Notes: generated by a model not told the origin, from the letters alone. Positions 1 through 8,912 are shown, counted from the stretch's first letter. The stretch is 64,000 nucleotides of DNA from Prauserella endophytica (GCF_005146945.1 NZ_SWMS01000027.1:1-64000); one strand, 5' to 3'. Numbers and translations are program-made.

Positions 1-1628
1 CCTTTCTGGATCGCGTCGGGCAATCCGATCTTGGTCCATCCGCGGCTTACACAGTTGTCATGACACGGCCGGACGCGGCGGGCGTCGTCGCCGAGGCCCC
101 GCAGGGGCATGAAGATCGCCATCTCGCTGCTCAGGCTGCTCCAGCCGTCCTGGTCGCGTTCGAAGACGATGCTGCGCGAGGCGCACCCGCGCAGGCGCAC
201 CGGGGCCACCAAGCGCCCGCTGGGTGCGAGCTGGTCGAGCCAGGCGGTGGGGATCTCGTGGGCGCCGACGGTGGCGATGACGCGGTCGAAGGGCGCGTTC
301 TCCGGGTGGCCGAGCGCGCCGTCGGCGGCGACCGCCTCGACGTTGCTGATGCTGGCGGCGGCGAGGTGCTCGCGGGCACCGGCGACGAGGTCCTCGTCGA
401 TGTCGATGGTGGTGACGTGCCCGGTCGGGCCGGTCAGGGTGGCCATCAGGGAGGCGTTGTAGCCGGTGGCCGCGCCGAGTTCGAGCAGCCGCTCGCCGGG
501 CTGTATGCCGAGCTGTTCGAGCATCATGGCGACGATCTTGGGCTGGGACGCGGCGCTGATGCGGGTGCCGTCGCCCTCGTGCTTGGTGTAGACGGGCTCG
601 TCGGCGTACGCCTCGGTCAGCGGGAGGCCGGGGAGGAACAGGTGGCGCGGCACCTGGCGGAACGCTGCCTCGACGGCGTCGGTGCGGATGGTGCCGTCCT
701 TGATGAGGCGCTCGGTGAGCTGGGCGCGCAGTTCGTCGGCGGAGTCGGTGGAGGCGTCACTCACAGTAGTCGTCATTGTCGGAACCCTAACGGTGTTGGA
801 GGTGGTCCCGGCTGGTGCCTGCCGGGTAGGCGTGCTGTGGAAGACGGCATCGACGGCCAGCGCAACGAGGGTGGCTTGATCGGGTCCGGAGAGTCCGGCG
901 CGGTTGGCGTGGAAGATGAAGTGGTGCGCCAGGATCGCGCGCAGACCTCTATCGAGCTGCCCTTCGCGGGCGAGCGTGGCGAGTTGGCTTCCGGCGGTGT
1001 CGAACGCCGCGCACCACGTCTCAGGCACCTGGTCAGGCGCCACGTCGGAGATCCTGTGCGTGTCGGTGGTCATCAGACGCCGCACGGCCTGGTTCCACCG
1101 CTCGGTGCGCTGGGAATCGGTGTGGTGACCGTGGGCGGCGGGCCGGAGTGCAGCGACCTTAGCCCAGACGTCGCCCTGCTCGAACCAGTCGAGCCCGGCG
1201 GCGCGCAGCATCGCGCTGAACAGCAGGACGGTGGTCTCCCGCTGCCCCAAGGCCACTGGCGCCGCCTCGCAGGCGCGGGCGAGGCAGTGGCGGCTGTCGT
1301 GGTGGAACAGCGTGTGCGCGATGTCCATCCCGGCGGGGCCGCCGAAGGCGACGGTTTCGGGTTCGTAGATGCCGCGGGTCCAGCGGGCGACCTGTCCGTC
1401 GGCTTCCAGTTCGGCCAGCAGCGTGTCGACCACGGTCGTGTCGGGGTTGACCGGCTGGTAGCGCAGCCGCCAGGCGGGCGTCTTGCGCAGGTGCCACCAC
1501 CTGTCGAGTTCGCCGTCCTGCTGGGCCTGGTCGAGGGCGGGCGCCAGCAAGGTCGCGGCGGTGTGCTCAGCGGTGGCCGGGTTGGCGAACTCGACCAGGT
1601 AGTGGTGCCAGCGGCTGTCCGGCGGCAT
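1..1628 (-). CDS. SpaB_C-like domain fused to FxLD-system (PIMT-like) methyltransferase, partial
   Basis: The reading frame opens at an ATG (1626-1628) and runs without a stop off the left edge, so at least 542 residues are present and the C-terminus is missing. Residues 1 to about 275 look like the thiopeptide-type/SpaB_C domain (WHHYLVEF start, WWHLRKTPAWRLRY, then IYEPETVAFGG), the fold that eliminates glutamate in split LanBs. From residue 285 a second start (ATG at 774-776) begins a SAM-dependent methyltransferase with SAASQPKIVAMMLEQL and LLELGAATGYN, typical of protein-L-isoaspartate methyltransferases and the FxLD methyltransferase. No stop or frame change separates the halves. PIMT-like lanthipeptide enzymes convert Asp to isoAsp through a methyl ester; that role here is inferred. 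It follows lanC by 27 bp. The methyltransferase could also start separately at 776, although its upstream site is weak. Confidence 0.85.
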   Translation of the reverse strand, partial: MPPDSRWHHYLVEFANPATAEHTAATLLAPALDQAQQDGELDRWWHLRKTPAWRLRYQPVNPDTTVVDTLLAELEADGQVARWTRGIYEPETVAFGGPAGMDIAHTLFHHDSRHCLARACEAAPVALGQRETTVLLFSAMLRAAGLDWFEQGDVWAKVAALRPAAHGHHTDSQRTERWNQAVRRLMTTDTHRISDVAPDQVPETWCAAFDTAGSQLATLAREGQLDRGLRAILAHHFIFHANRAGLSGPDQATLVALAVDAVFHSTPTRQAPAGTTSNTVRVPTMTTTVSDASTDSADELRAQLTERLIKDGTIRTDAVEAAFRQVPRHLFLPGLPLTEAYADEPVYTKHEGDGTRISAASQPKIVAMMLEQLGIQPGERLLELGAATGYNASLMATLTGPTGHVTTIDIDEDLVAGAREHLAAASISNVEAVAADGALGHPENAPFDRVIATVGAHEIPTAWLDQLAPSGRLVAPVRLRGCASRSIVFERDQDGWSSLSSEMAIFMPLRGLGDDARRVRPCHDNCVSRGWTKIGLPDAIQK

Positions 1629-1655
1629 CGGGGCGGGTCTCCTCTCTCGTGTCGG

Positions 1656-2903
1656 TCAGGTGATCAGCAGGCAGGTGTCCCAGCCCGTCGCAGGCTCGGT
1701 CACCGCGGCGAGGGCGGCCAAGCCAACCCCGGCGGCGCCCTCCAGCACGCCGGGCCCGTCGGGGATGGGCTGAGCGCGTGCCCGGTGGAGCAGGTCACTG
1801 GCCAGCGCGCGGAGCCGGGTCGCGGCGGGGCCTGTCGCGTCGGTCGCGGCGCGGGCGGTGATGCGGGCGAGGCCGGCGTAGCCGTGGCACAGCGAGGCGT
1901 CGCTGACCAACTCCTCCTGGGTCGAGTCGGTCACCGCGCTGACGAGGGCGTCTTCGGCGATCTGGCGGCGCGAGTCGTCACTCAGGGCCAGGGCGGCGAG
2001 GTGCAGGGCGCGGGCGATACCGGCTGTTCCGTAGCACCAGCTCGGGCGGCGGTCGGCACCGCTGTGCTGCACGTGCGCGGGCCTCGACCGCGCCTCTTCC
2101 CTGGTGATCATGTAGGGCCAGCGGTGGCCGCCAGGGGCGTCGATGCGCCAGGAGTCCAGCCACGCGCAGATCGTCTCGACGGCCTCGCGCTGCCCGTCCA
2201 CAGTGATGCCCCGGCGCAGGGCCTGGGCCAGCAGTGCCAGCGGGCCGCTGATGCCGTGCGCGAGTCCGAAGTTGCCGTGGCCGCCGGGAAACTCGTCCTC
2301 CACTCGACCGGTGGGACCGGTGAGGGTCCACCACCCCGGAAGCGCCTCTCCCTCGATCGTCACCGGGTGGGCAAGGCGCACCAAGGCACCCAGCACGGCC
2401 CGTAGAGCGGTGCCGCCATGGTCGTGGTGCAGCAGGTACGCGCCCAGCCCGGCGAGGCCGCGGATTGTGTCGAACTCGGCCATCACCGGCAGCTCCCCAG
2501 CGTCCATGCGCCTGTGTGCGGTGTCGACGCGGGCATGGGCATCGGCGGCGACCTGCCGGGCCAACGGTGCAAGGGCAGATCGGTACGTGCCAGGGCGGAC
2601 CGCGGCGGCGCCCGCAATGGCACGGGCGACGGCCGGCGCGCCGTAGAAGCCGCCGGTGCTCGCCCCGGCGGTGACCGGCTTGCCTGCGACGACGGTCAGC
2701 CACTCGTGGGCGCGGTCGAATGGCCGTATCCCGGCTGCCGCCAGTTCGATGTGCAGCAGCGCGACGCCTGGAGCCCCGTGGGCCAGGGACTGGTGCCACC
2801 ACGGCTGATCGGTCGGCAAGTCAGCGTCGTCCGGCAGAGCGAGGCGGTCGGCGATCTCCACCGCGAACGCGACCGTGGTGTCTGCGGCGAGGTCGGCGTT
2901 CAT
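1656..2903 (-). CDS. lanC: Lanthionine synthetase C family cyclase (LanC)
   Basis: This 415-aa protein should catalyse addition of Cys thiols to dehydroalanine/dehydrobutyrine, forming the (methyl)lanthionine rings of the FxLD precursor. The LanC signature is visible: a glycine-rich NFGLAHGISG segment, then SWCYGTAG, and later LCHGYAG. The Cys of WCYG and the Cys-His of CHG are the expected zinc ligands. The ATG at 2901-2903 overlaps the lanB stop by four bases (ATGA), so translation is probably coupled; an upstream in-frame extension exists but lies inside lanB. Length and motif order match the family. The next gene, the SpaB_C-methyltransferase frame, begins 27 bp downstream. Confidence 0.93.
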   Translation of the reverse strand: MNADLAADTTVAFAVEIADRLALPDDADLPTDQPWWHQSLAHGAPGVALLHIELAAAGIRPFDRAHEWLTVVAGKPVTAGASTGGFYGAPAVARAIAGAAAVRPGTYRSALAPLARQVAADAHARVDTAHRRMDAGELPVMAEFDTIRGLAGLGAYLLHHDHGGTALRAVLGALVRLAHPVTIEGEALPGWWTLTGPTGRVEDEFPGGHGNFGLAHGISGPLALLAQALRRGITVDGQREAVETICAWLDSWRIDAPGGHRWPYMITREEARSRPAHVQHSGADRRPSWCYGTAGIARALHLAALALSDDSRRQIAEDALVSAVTDSTQEELVSDASLCHGYAGLARITARAATDATGPAATRLRALASDLLHRARAQPIPDGPGVLEGAAGVGLAALAAVTEPATGWDTCLLIT

Positions 2904-5900
2904 CGAAGTTCTCCCGCGCGGGCGGTGAAGGTCAGGGCTGCGGTCCGGGCCAGGTAGAGGCACACCGCCTTGTCCTCGGGCTCGATGCCGCACGTCCGCA
3001 GGAAGTGGGTGTGCAGCAACGACCCCAAGGCGACGTCCTGGTCGACGCCCTCGGCGTCGGCCCCGGACAAGCGCGATCGGTAAGCGGCCAGGGCCTGGGC
3101 GCGTTCCGCCCACGTCGCGACGATCGCGCCCCCGCCTGGTTCGCCACGCAGGACGCGGAAGTCCTCGCGGGGATCGGCCAGGCGTCGTGCCTCGGCGAAC
3201 ACCGGCCGAGGAACAACGGCGGGCGGCTTCGCTGGAACATGGTCGATCAGCCACCGCATCCCGGCTGCGGTCCCTCCGGTGAAGGCGATGGCGATGGCGG
3301 CGAAGTTCGCGGCGGCCAGGGCGTGGTGGTGAGGCCGCACGGGCTGGGCGAGCTGGGTAAGAACGGCGCGCGAGTCGGCGGTGAAGACCGCCTCGGCGGC
3401 TGCCAGCGCCTCACACGAGCCCCAGCGGCCGGTCTCCGGGTAGGAGGTCGCGAAGGCCACCTCGCGCAGCAAACCTTGGTGGCGGAGTCGGTCAGTCCAG
3501 GCGCTGACTCGACCGGCGGCTTCACCGAACACCGCGGCGTCGGAGCTGGGCAGCGCGATACGCAGACGCAGGTAGTGTTCGCCGCCTTCGCGGAACCGCA
3601 GGAACCACCACCGCGGCTGGTCCTCGCCCCACTCCGCCAGCAGCGCGGGCAGATGCTCGGCGAGCACGGTGTTCTGACGTTGTGCGTCGCCGTAGAGCTT
3701 GGCGAACAGCAGCGGGGACGCACCAGGCGGCAGGCCGTGCTCACCGGGCCGGACGATCCGCTGAGGCGTCGGGCGCGGCGGTCGCGTCGTGGTCTGCGGC
3801 TGGCGAGCGGCCAGAGGCACGACGATCTCATGAGCCCGGCCGTCGAACCATCTGGTGGCGTCTTCGGCTGGGCCTTCCTCCAGCACCGCGTGCGGGTGGG
3901 TGGCGAGGTGCTCTCGCAGCAACACTCGGTGTGCGTCCTCGTTGAGATCCAGCGGCAGTCGCCAGTCCCCGTCGACGAGATACACCCTGCGCGGCAAACG
4001 GCGGCGGCCTTGCCAGTCGGCCAGCGCAGTGACCCACGCCTCCCAGCTCGCGCTTCGGCCGGGCAGATCAGCGGCAGCCAACCGCCACCGCGCAGCAGCC
4101 AGCACGATGCGTCCGGAGCGCAACCGCGGCAGAAACGGCAACGTCGAGGCGGCCCCCCAGTCGAAGTCGGTGACCTGCGCGGACTGGGCGCGGCACAGTT
4201 CAGTCACCAAGCGGGCCAAGGGCGGGGTGTGCTTCCGGAGATTGAGTGCGTGCATCCCCCATGCCTCCACTCTCCTGCCGAGGGTGGGAGCTGTGAGATA
4301 CAGGCGGTGACTGTCGCAGCCGACGGCGAGATCGCTCGCCGTCAGGACGTCCGCCGAGGCGGTGTTGCTGTGCTCGGCGAGGCTGATCACCGTCGGTAGG
4401 ACCTGCGTGGTCCGGGTGACGTGTGCTGTGGCGGGGTCCAGCGGCGGAAACGACAGTTGCGCGAACAGCACGTCGTCCTCGCTCGGCATGTCGACCAGCG
4501 CACCGGTCAGTGCGTCCCGCTCTCCTGCGGTGAGCAACTGCAGGAATCGGCCGGTCACGACGCCCGCGGCGCGGGAGACCGAGGTGACCATCATGCGGAA
4601 GTCCCCGCGTCCGAGCGCTTCCACGCTGGTGGCGTCCACACGGGCGCACAGCTCCAGATGGGAAGGCAGCCGGACCGGGCCGGTGTCCGTCAGTTCCAGC
4701 TCGGCAATCAGCGCCTCGTCCAGGATCACTTCCACGCGCCCGTCCAGCGATGCGCCCTGGGCCAGCGCCAGCAGAACCTCGTCGCGGCGTGTCCGCTGGG
4801 GACGCCCCGGAGCAGCTGAAGCACCGGGATACCCGTCCGGCCAACCGACGCCGCTGTCCGCCACGAGCTCCAAGAGCGGTACGAGCGTGCCGGCGCCGAA
4901 GCGCTCGTAGAAGCGCCGGTGATAGTCACCCCACAGGGGCGTGCCGTGCGGGTAGGGACTCAAGCGCGTCAGGAGCATTGCGGCACGTTCGGCCTCGCGG
5001 GCGACTGCGTCGGGAAGGACGATCTCGGCATCCAGCCGCAGATCGACCGCGACGGGATGCCGCTTGGTGCGGGCCAGACGATGCATCCGGACAACGGCTT
5101 CCGCACGCACCGCGCGACTCGCATCCAGGGACTCTCGCTGGTGCTGCTCCAGCAGGGTGTGGATCTCCCGCAACGCGGCGGACTGCTTCGCCGCGGCCTC
5201 GCCCGCCGCTTCCAACTCCCGCAGCAGATGCCCCAGGGCGTCGGGCTGGGTACTGGGTGCGTAAAGGCTGGTAACGAGCACACCTTGTGCGACCAGCTCG
5301 GTAAGCATCGCGGTCACCGTCGCTGGTGGCGCGTCAGGGAAGTCGGTCTGGACCTTGGTACACAGGTCCTCCAAGCGGATTGGTCTCCGCGCAGCATCCA
5401 AGGCAACGCGCACCGGGGCGGTGTGCCGCAACGAGACCTCGACCGCGCCGGTACCCCGATCTAGAACACTCGGCCGATACGGCACGACCAAGCGATCACC
5501 ACGCACCATGACCGTGCTGTTCGTGACCACGAGCAGATTCGGCAGAACTTCGGGCCGACGCTCCAATTGGCTGATGATCTCGGCCAACCAACCGGATTCA
5601 CCTCGGGCGACAGCCCGGTGCGCAGTGCCCCACCGCAGATCGGTCCGATGGGCGAAGCTCGCTGGGGCCACCCCGGCGAACAGGCCGTTCGGAGTCGGCC
5701 GGCCGGTCATGCGGGCCAGATAGCGGACGACGGACAGCACCGCCCGCCGCGTCTCCCGCTCGCCGGGATTGTTCGTAGCGCACAACGTGCGTATCTGGTC
5801 TGCCAAACGAGGACTGGCGTGGCCAACGGCATCACTAACAGATTCAGTGGCCCACACCTGGCGCAACCAGTCCAACCAAGCTGCCACCGCGGACGGACCA

Positions 5901-6013
5901 GTTCCCGACGGGTTAGGCCACTGCGGCAGATCCAGGCCGCCATGAGTAACGGCGCGAACCAATGCACCGCCCATGGCGCGGAATCCTGCGCCGCCGTGGA
6001 TAGCCGATTTCAC
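2900..6013 (-). CDS. lanB: Class I lanthipeptide dehydratase (LanB)
   Basis: This 1037-aa protein is a full-length LanB. The long N-terminal part resembles the glutamylation domain (Lant_dehydr_N), which uses Glu-tRNA to activate Ser/Thr. The last 300 or so residues form a SpaB_C elimination domain (WWFLRFREGGEHYLRLRI). I chose the GTG at 6011-6013 because a strong GGGAAGGG site lies six bases upstream; a TTG eight codons further upstream is possible but has no site. It follows the precursor gene by 87 bp and overlaps lanC by four bases. Because a second SpaB_C-like domain sits in the methyltransferase gene, the locus has two such domains. Specificity for the local precursor is inferred from position. 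Confidence 0.93.
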   Translation of the reverse strand: MKSAIHGGAGFRAMGGALVRAVTHGGLDLPQWPNPSGTGPSAVAAWLDWLRQVWATESVSDAVGHASPRLADQIRTLCATNNPGERETRRAVLSVVRYLARMTGRPTPNGLFAGVAPASFAHRTDLRWGTAHRAVARGESGWLAEIISQLERRPEVLPNLLVVTNSTVMVRGDRLVVPYRPSVLDRGTGAVEVSLRHTAPVRVALDAARRPIRLEDLCTKVQTDFPDAPPATVTAMLTELVAQGVLVTSLYAPSTQPDALGHLLRELEAAGEAAAKQSAALREIHTLLEQHQRESLDASRAVRAEAVVRMHRLARTKRHPVAVDLRLDAEIVLPDAVAREAERAAMLLTRLSPYPHGTPLWGDYHRRFYERFGAGTLVPLLELVADSGVGWPDGYPGASAAPGRPQRTRRDEVLLALAQGASLDGRVEVILDEALIAELELTDTGPVRLPSHLELCARVDATSVEALGRGDFRMMVTSVSRAAGVVTGRFLQLLTAGERDALTGALVDMPSEDDVLFAQLSFPPLDPATAHVTRTTQVLPTVISLAEHSNTASADVLTASDLAVGCDSHRLYLTAPTLGRRVEAWGMHALNLRKHTPPLARLVTELCRAQSAQVTDFDWGAASTLPFLPRLRSGRIVLAAARWRLAAADLPGRSASWEAWVTALADWQGRRRLPRRVYLVDGDWRLPLDLNEDAHRVLLREHLATHPHAVLEEGPAEDATRWFDGRAHEIVVPLAARQPQTTTRPPRPTPQRIVRPGEHGLPPGASPLLFAKLYGDAQRQNTVLAEHLPALLAEWGEDQPRWWFLRFREGGEHYLRLRIALPSSDAAVFGEAAGRVSAWTDRLRHQGLLREVAFATSYPETGRWGSCEALAAAEAVFTADSRAVLTQLAQPVRPHHHALAAANFAAIAIAFTGGTAAGMRWLIDHVPAKPPAVVPRPVFAEARRLADPREDFRVLRGEPGGGAIVATWAERAQALAAYRSRLSGADAEGVDQDVALGSLLHTHFLRTCGIEPEDKAVCLYLARTAALTFTARAGELR

Positions 6014-6100
6014 CAGGAACCCTTCCCGTGAGAGCAAGTGTGGAGACCGGACGCCACCCCGCGCCGTTCGAGGTGGTGGCGTCCGGTCAAGTCGTGACGA

Positions 6101-6271
6101 TCAGGCGGCGCTGATGCAGGTCGACTTCTCGCAGGTCTGCCCGCAACCGTCGTCGGTCATGTTGATGAGGTGAGCGGGATCCACCACCTCCAGCAGGGTC
6201 ACGTCGAGGTCGAACTCCGATTCCGTCGTCGACGTGATCGGCGCTACGGCGTGATCCATTTGAACTGTCAC
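6101..6271 (-). CDS. lanA: FxLD family lanthipeptide precursor (LanA)
   Basis: This 56-aa precursor has the FxLD leader motif (F20-D-L-D23 in FDLDVTLLEVV), which is recognised with FxLD-type LanB enzymes. The C-terminal core begins near NMTDDGCGQTC and contains Cys43, Cys47 and Cys52, with Thr39, Thr46, Ser50, Thr51 and Ser54 as possible dehydration sites, so up to three thioether rings are possible. The TDD just before the first Cys offers Asp residues for a PIMT-type methyltransferase. I chose the GTG at 6269-6271, which has an AAGGAG site five bases upstream; an ATG at 6313 would add 14 residues and lacks such a site. No transporter or dedicated leader protease gene is visible nearby. Confidence 0.92.
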   Translation of the reverse strand: MTVQMDHAVAPITSTTESEFDLDVTLLEVVDPAHLINMTDDGCGQTCEKSTCISAA

Positions 6272-6381
6272 AGTTTCTCCTTCGTGATGGTGCAATTTCC
6301 GGGATTCGAGCATTGGACTCGGAATGAGGACTTAGTGGACCGGAGATGGCGCCGCGTCCGGGGCCGCGGCGCCGTCCCCGG

Positions 6382-6729
6382 TCAGGAGGCCCCCAGCACT
6401 GCGACGGTCGACCGTCCGGCGGCAGCCGCATGCCTGCCGGCTCCGGCCGCGGGAGAACCGTCGGCGGCAATCAGATGCTGATGGGCGATGGTCCACACGG
6501 TGCACGGGTGTCGTCGCGGGCGTCGCCATCCCGAGCATTCCGGGCAGCGGCTGTGCTCGTCGGGAGCGTGGAGTTCCAGCAGTGCCCGCCACGCGTCGGT
6601 CAGTCGGGCGATCTCCGTTTCCGCCAGGGCAGCACGGGACGGCTCATCACCTTTGGAGACCAACCGGTCGAGATAGTCCAGACGTTCGATTACGGCCGTG
6701 TTGAGGGTCGAGGCCAGGTACTCATCCAT
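6382..6729 (-). CDS. Small Cys/His-rich protein, unknown function
   Basis: This 115-aa protein has a helical N-terminal half (leucines and charged residues, about 1-55). A cluster CPECSGWRR follows, then HPCTVWTIAHQHL, giving Cys and His residues spaced as in a small zinc-binding module. The tail is Ala/Gly-rich. The start ATG (6727-6729) overlaps the end of the upstream gene by eight bases, so the two are probably co-translated. Similar short CxxC...PC proteins are common beside regulators and RiPP genes in actinomycetes, but I know of no assigned function. It sits 110 bp upstream of the lanthipeptide precursor on the same strand and may share its transcript. Confidence 0.7.
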   Translation of the reverse strand: MDEYLASTLNTAVIERLDYLDRLVSKGDEPSRAALAETEIARLTDAWRALLELHAPDEHSRCPECSGWRRPRRHPCTVWTIAHQHLIAADGSPAAGAGRHAAAAGRSTVAVLGAS

Positions 6730-7063
6730 CGGGGGACTCCTCGTCGAACCAGGTTTCCGATTGCGGGGCGGCTTGGGGTCGTGGTGCGGGCGGGGCGGGG
6801 GATCGGGGCTTCGGCTTTCCCCACAGCCGGGCGTGGAGGTCGTTCGGTATCCAGTCGCGAATCTGTAGCCCGGCGGTCATCACCTGATGGGCAGCGGCGT
6901 TGAACCGGGAGCACGGCCAGGATTCGGTGGAGCACAGTGGGCAGGCCCACGGCTCGTCCGGGGGCGGGAGGTGCGCGGTCAGTTCATCGATCGCTTTGAC
7001 GACGCGCCCGGTAGCGCTGTCGGCTGCGACGATGACAGCGACGACCTCGCGGATCCCGCCCAT
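6722..7063 (-). CDS. Small CxxC...WPC protein, unknown function
   Basis: This 113-aa protein starts at ATG 7061-7063. Its N-terminal part (REVVAVIVAADSATGRVVKAI) looks like a short helix-rich region. At about residue 40 it has CPLCSTESWPC, a Cys cluster that fits zinc binding, followed by FNAAAHQVM. The last 35 residues are Pro/Ser-rich and probably disordered. It is separated by three bases from the gene before it and overlaps the gene after it, so the three small genes form one translational unit upstream of the lanthipeptide genes. The CxxC-x4-WPC pattern recurs in the protein encoded at 16936-17160. Function is unknown. Confidence 0.7.
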   Translation of the reverse strand: MGGIREVVAVIVAADSATGRVVKAIDELTAHLPPPDEPWACPLCSTESWPCSRFNAAAHQVMTAGLQIRDWIPNDLHARLWGKPKPRSPAPPAPRPQAAPQSETWFDEESPDG

Positions 7064-7066
7064 CGA

Positions 7067-7252
7067 TCACGCCGCCGCGTCGGGACCGGTCGGGGTCTGG
7101 TAACGCCGCGGCCGTCGCCATCCGGTCTGTAGGTCGGTGATCAGGTAGCAGGCTGCGGCCGAATCGTGCGGGAGCGGGAGCATGTGAAAGCCGTTGGGGG
7201 CGAACGGCGGACACTTCCCGGCTGGGATCTCGGTGTCGCGCAAGCCGAGCAT
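7067..7252 (-). CDS. Small protein, unknown function
   Basis: This is a 61-aa product. The ATG at 7250-7252 is preferred over a TTG six bases upstream because a GAAGG site precedes it at good spacing. The protein has a single PAGKCPPFAPNGFHMLPL stretch and ends in a basic and proline-containing tail (TGWRRPRRYQTP). No domain is recognised. Its stop lies three bases before the next start, and the aldo/keto reductase ends 27 bp upstream, so it is part of the same compact minus-strand run. It could encode a small peptide substrate or accessory factor, but it lacks the FxLD motif and has only two Cys. Confidence 0.55.
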   Translation of the reverse strand: MLGLRDTEIPAGKCPPFAPNGFHMLPLPHDSAAACYLITDLQTGWRRPRRYQTPTGPDAAA

Positions 7253-7279
7253 GGTCAACCTTCTTTGTTCGAGTCGGCG

Positions 7280-8167
7280 TTAGACAGGGCTGGGGGCCGG
7301 GTTGTCGTTGATGGCCAGCCCGATCGCCGTCACGTCCTCGCGCGTCAGGTCGATCTGAACTGCCACCAGGTTCTCGTGGAGATGCGTGCTGCAGCTGGTG
7401 CCGGGGATCGGCATCATCACCGGGGACCGGTGCAACAGCCATGCCAGTGCGAGCTGGGCGGGCGTTGCGCTGTACTTCGTGGCCAACTCGTCAAGCACGC
7501 CACCAGGTTCAGTGAGCTTGCCAGTCGCGAGAGGCGCGTACGGCACGAAGGCGATCTCGGCGATCTCGCAGTGACGAAGAACCTCTTCGAACACACGGTT
7601 CGAGACGTTGTACTTGTTCTGCACCGCAGCGACATCAATCAGCTCGCCGGCCTTGCGAACGTGACCTATGTCTACCTTGGACAGGCCGATGTGGTGGATC
7701 TTCCCTTCGGCCTGCATGTCGGAGAGCACAGCGAGCTGGTCTTCCATCGGGACGGCAGGGTCGATGCGGTGGAGGTAGTACAGGTCGATCCGCTCAACCT
7801 GGAGCCGCCGCAGGCTCATCTCGACGCACTGGCGCAGGTACTCTGGCCGGCCGCACGGGGCCCACTTGCCTGGGCCTTGGCGAGTGAGACCGCCCTTGGT
7901 AGCGATGACCAGGCCCTCCGGGTACGGGTGCAACGCCTTGCGGATGTACTTCTCTGCGGTGAACGGACCGTAGGCATCGGCGGTGTCGATGTGCGTCACG
8001 CCAGCGTCGACCGCATCGCGGAGTACTTGCATGGCCTGTTGCGGATTGTCCGGAGCGCCCCAGTGACCGGGGCCGGTGAGCTGCATGGAACCGAACCCGA
8101 GGCGGCGCGTGGGCAGCTCACCGACCGGGAGAACGTTCGGAGCGGAGTTCTGTTTGTCAGCGGTCAT
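7280..8167 (-). CDS. Aldo/keto reductase family oxidoreductase
   Basis: This 295-aa protein fits the NAD(P)H-dependent AKR (beta/alpha)8 barrel. It shows LGFGSMQLTG near the start, DTADAYG (catalytic Asp and Tyr), the catalytic Lys in IATKGGL, and the catalytic His in YYLHRIDP. The C-terminal PIPGTS and related residues bind the cofactor phosphate in this family. AAGGA precedes the ATG at 8165-8167. It could reduce a ketone or aldehyde on a small molecule or peptide. Its place between the radical SAM/exonuclease/ATPase genes and the lanthipeptide locus makes a tailoring role possible but unproven. Confidence 0.9.
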   Translation of the reverse strand: MTADKQNSAPNVLPVGELPTRRLGFGSMQLTGPGHWGAPDNPQQAMQVLRDAVDAGVTHIDTADAYGPFTAEKYIRKALHPYPEGLVIATKGGLTRQGPGKWAPCGRPEYLRQCVEMSLRRLQVERIDLYYLHRIDPAVPMEDQLAVLSDMQAEGKIHHIGLSKVDIGHVRKAGELIDVAAVQNKYNVSNRVFEEVLRHCEIAEIAFVPYAPLATGKLTEPGGVLDELATKYSATPAQLALAWLLHRSPVMMPIPGTSCSTHLHENLVAVQIDLTREDVTAIGLAINDNPAPSPV

Positions 8168-8300
8168 CGATGAATTCCTTGTGGTGGTTGGACAAAGTGG
8201 ACGGTATGGGGCGGCGTCGCCGCGCGCTGCGCCTTGGTGGACGGCGGGATCAAGGGTCGGGGGCCTCGGTCGCTTGAACCCGCCGCCGGCTTTGAGGCGG

Positions 8301-8912
8301 CTACACCGCTGCTTCGCCGGCTAGCGACGCGGTGACGAAATCGATCGCCCGGAACAGAGCTCGGTCGTGTCCGTCTGCTGGCAGCAGCTCATGGGTCAGG
8401 TCGAGGTCATCGAGAACGCGGCCGACGAAACGATCCGCGAGCACACGGAATTCGCCGTCGTCGTCGCGTTCCTTGTTGTCGCCCAACGGAATTGAGGTGT
8501 CCAAAGTGGTGCAGAACAACAGGTCGTAGTGGACACTGTGACCGCGGACGAGGGATTCCAAGTAGGCCAAGGTCGTGGGCTCGGGCTGCTCGCCGCGATA
8601 CTCCAGCGCGGCACGGTAGTACCCGAGGGCGTCAGGCACCGGCCGATCCACGAGCACGACATCGCCGTGACGCCACGCTTCCAGTTCGTAGCTGATCCCG
8701 CGCGTGGCGAACCACAGTGTCGAGGCCCAGGTGTGGTTGTGCAGGATCGGCAACCCGATGCGTTGGGCCTGCTCGCCGAGATCAGCCACGGTTGCGACCT
8801 GGATGTGCCGGCGACGCAGGTCGTGAGCGAGGCGGGCCAGGAAGGTGGACTTTCCGGTGGAGTGGGTGCCAAGGACTCCGATCACCACGGGCTTTTCGAC
8901 TTCACCTATCAC
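8301..8912 (-). CDS. P-loop AAA-type ATPase / nucleoside-kinase-like protein
   Basis: This 203-aa protein begins with a Walker A motif, GTHSTGKST, right after a short beta strand, and has DVVLVDRPVPDALGYYRAAL, which resembles the substrate-binding Asp-Arg region of small P-loop kinases (AAA_28-type, including NadR-like nicotinamide riboside kinases). A later LLFCTTLDTSIP strand and ERDDDGEFR region fit that fold. The GTG at 8910-8912 overlaps the upstream stop (GTGA) and is preceded by GGAGGG within the upstream gene; another GTG lies directly before it. Phosphorylation of a nucleoside or sugar-like metabolite is the likeliest role. Coupling to the exonuclease gene suggests a nucleotide-related pathway. 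Confidence 0.8.
   Translation of the reverse strand: MIGEVEKPVVIGVLGTHSTGKSTFLARLAHDLRRRHIQVATVADLGEQAQRIGLPILHNHTWASTLWFATRGISYELEAWRHGDVVLVDRPVPDALGYYRAALEYRGEQPEPTTLAYLESLVRGHSVHYDLLFCTTLDTSIPLGDNKERDDDGEFRVLADRFVGRVLDDLDLTHELLPADGHDRALFRAIDFVTASLAGEAAV

Noticed and set aside
60-2405. Very long plus-strand open frame opposite the lanthipeptide genes
   Set aside because: It is antisense to LanC and the SpaB_C-methyltransferase frame, shows no domain, and arises from GC-rich codon structure.
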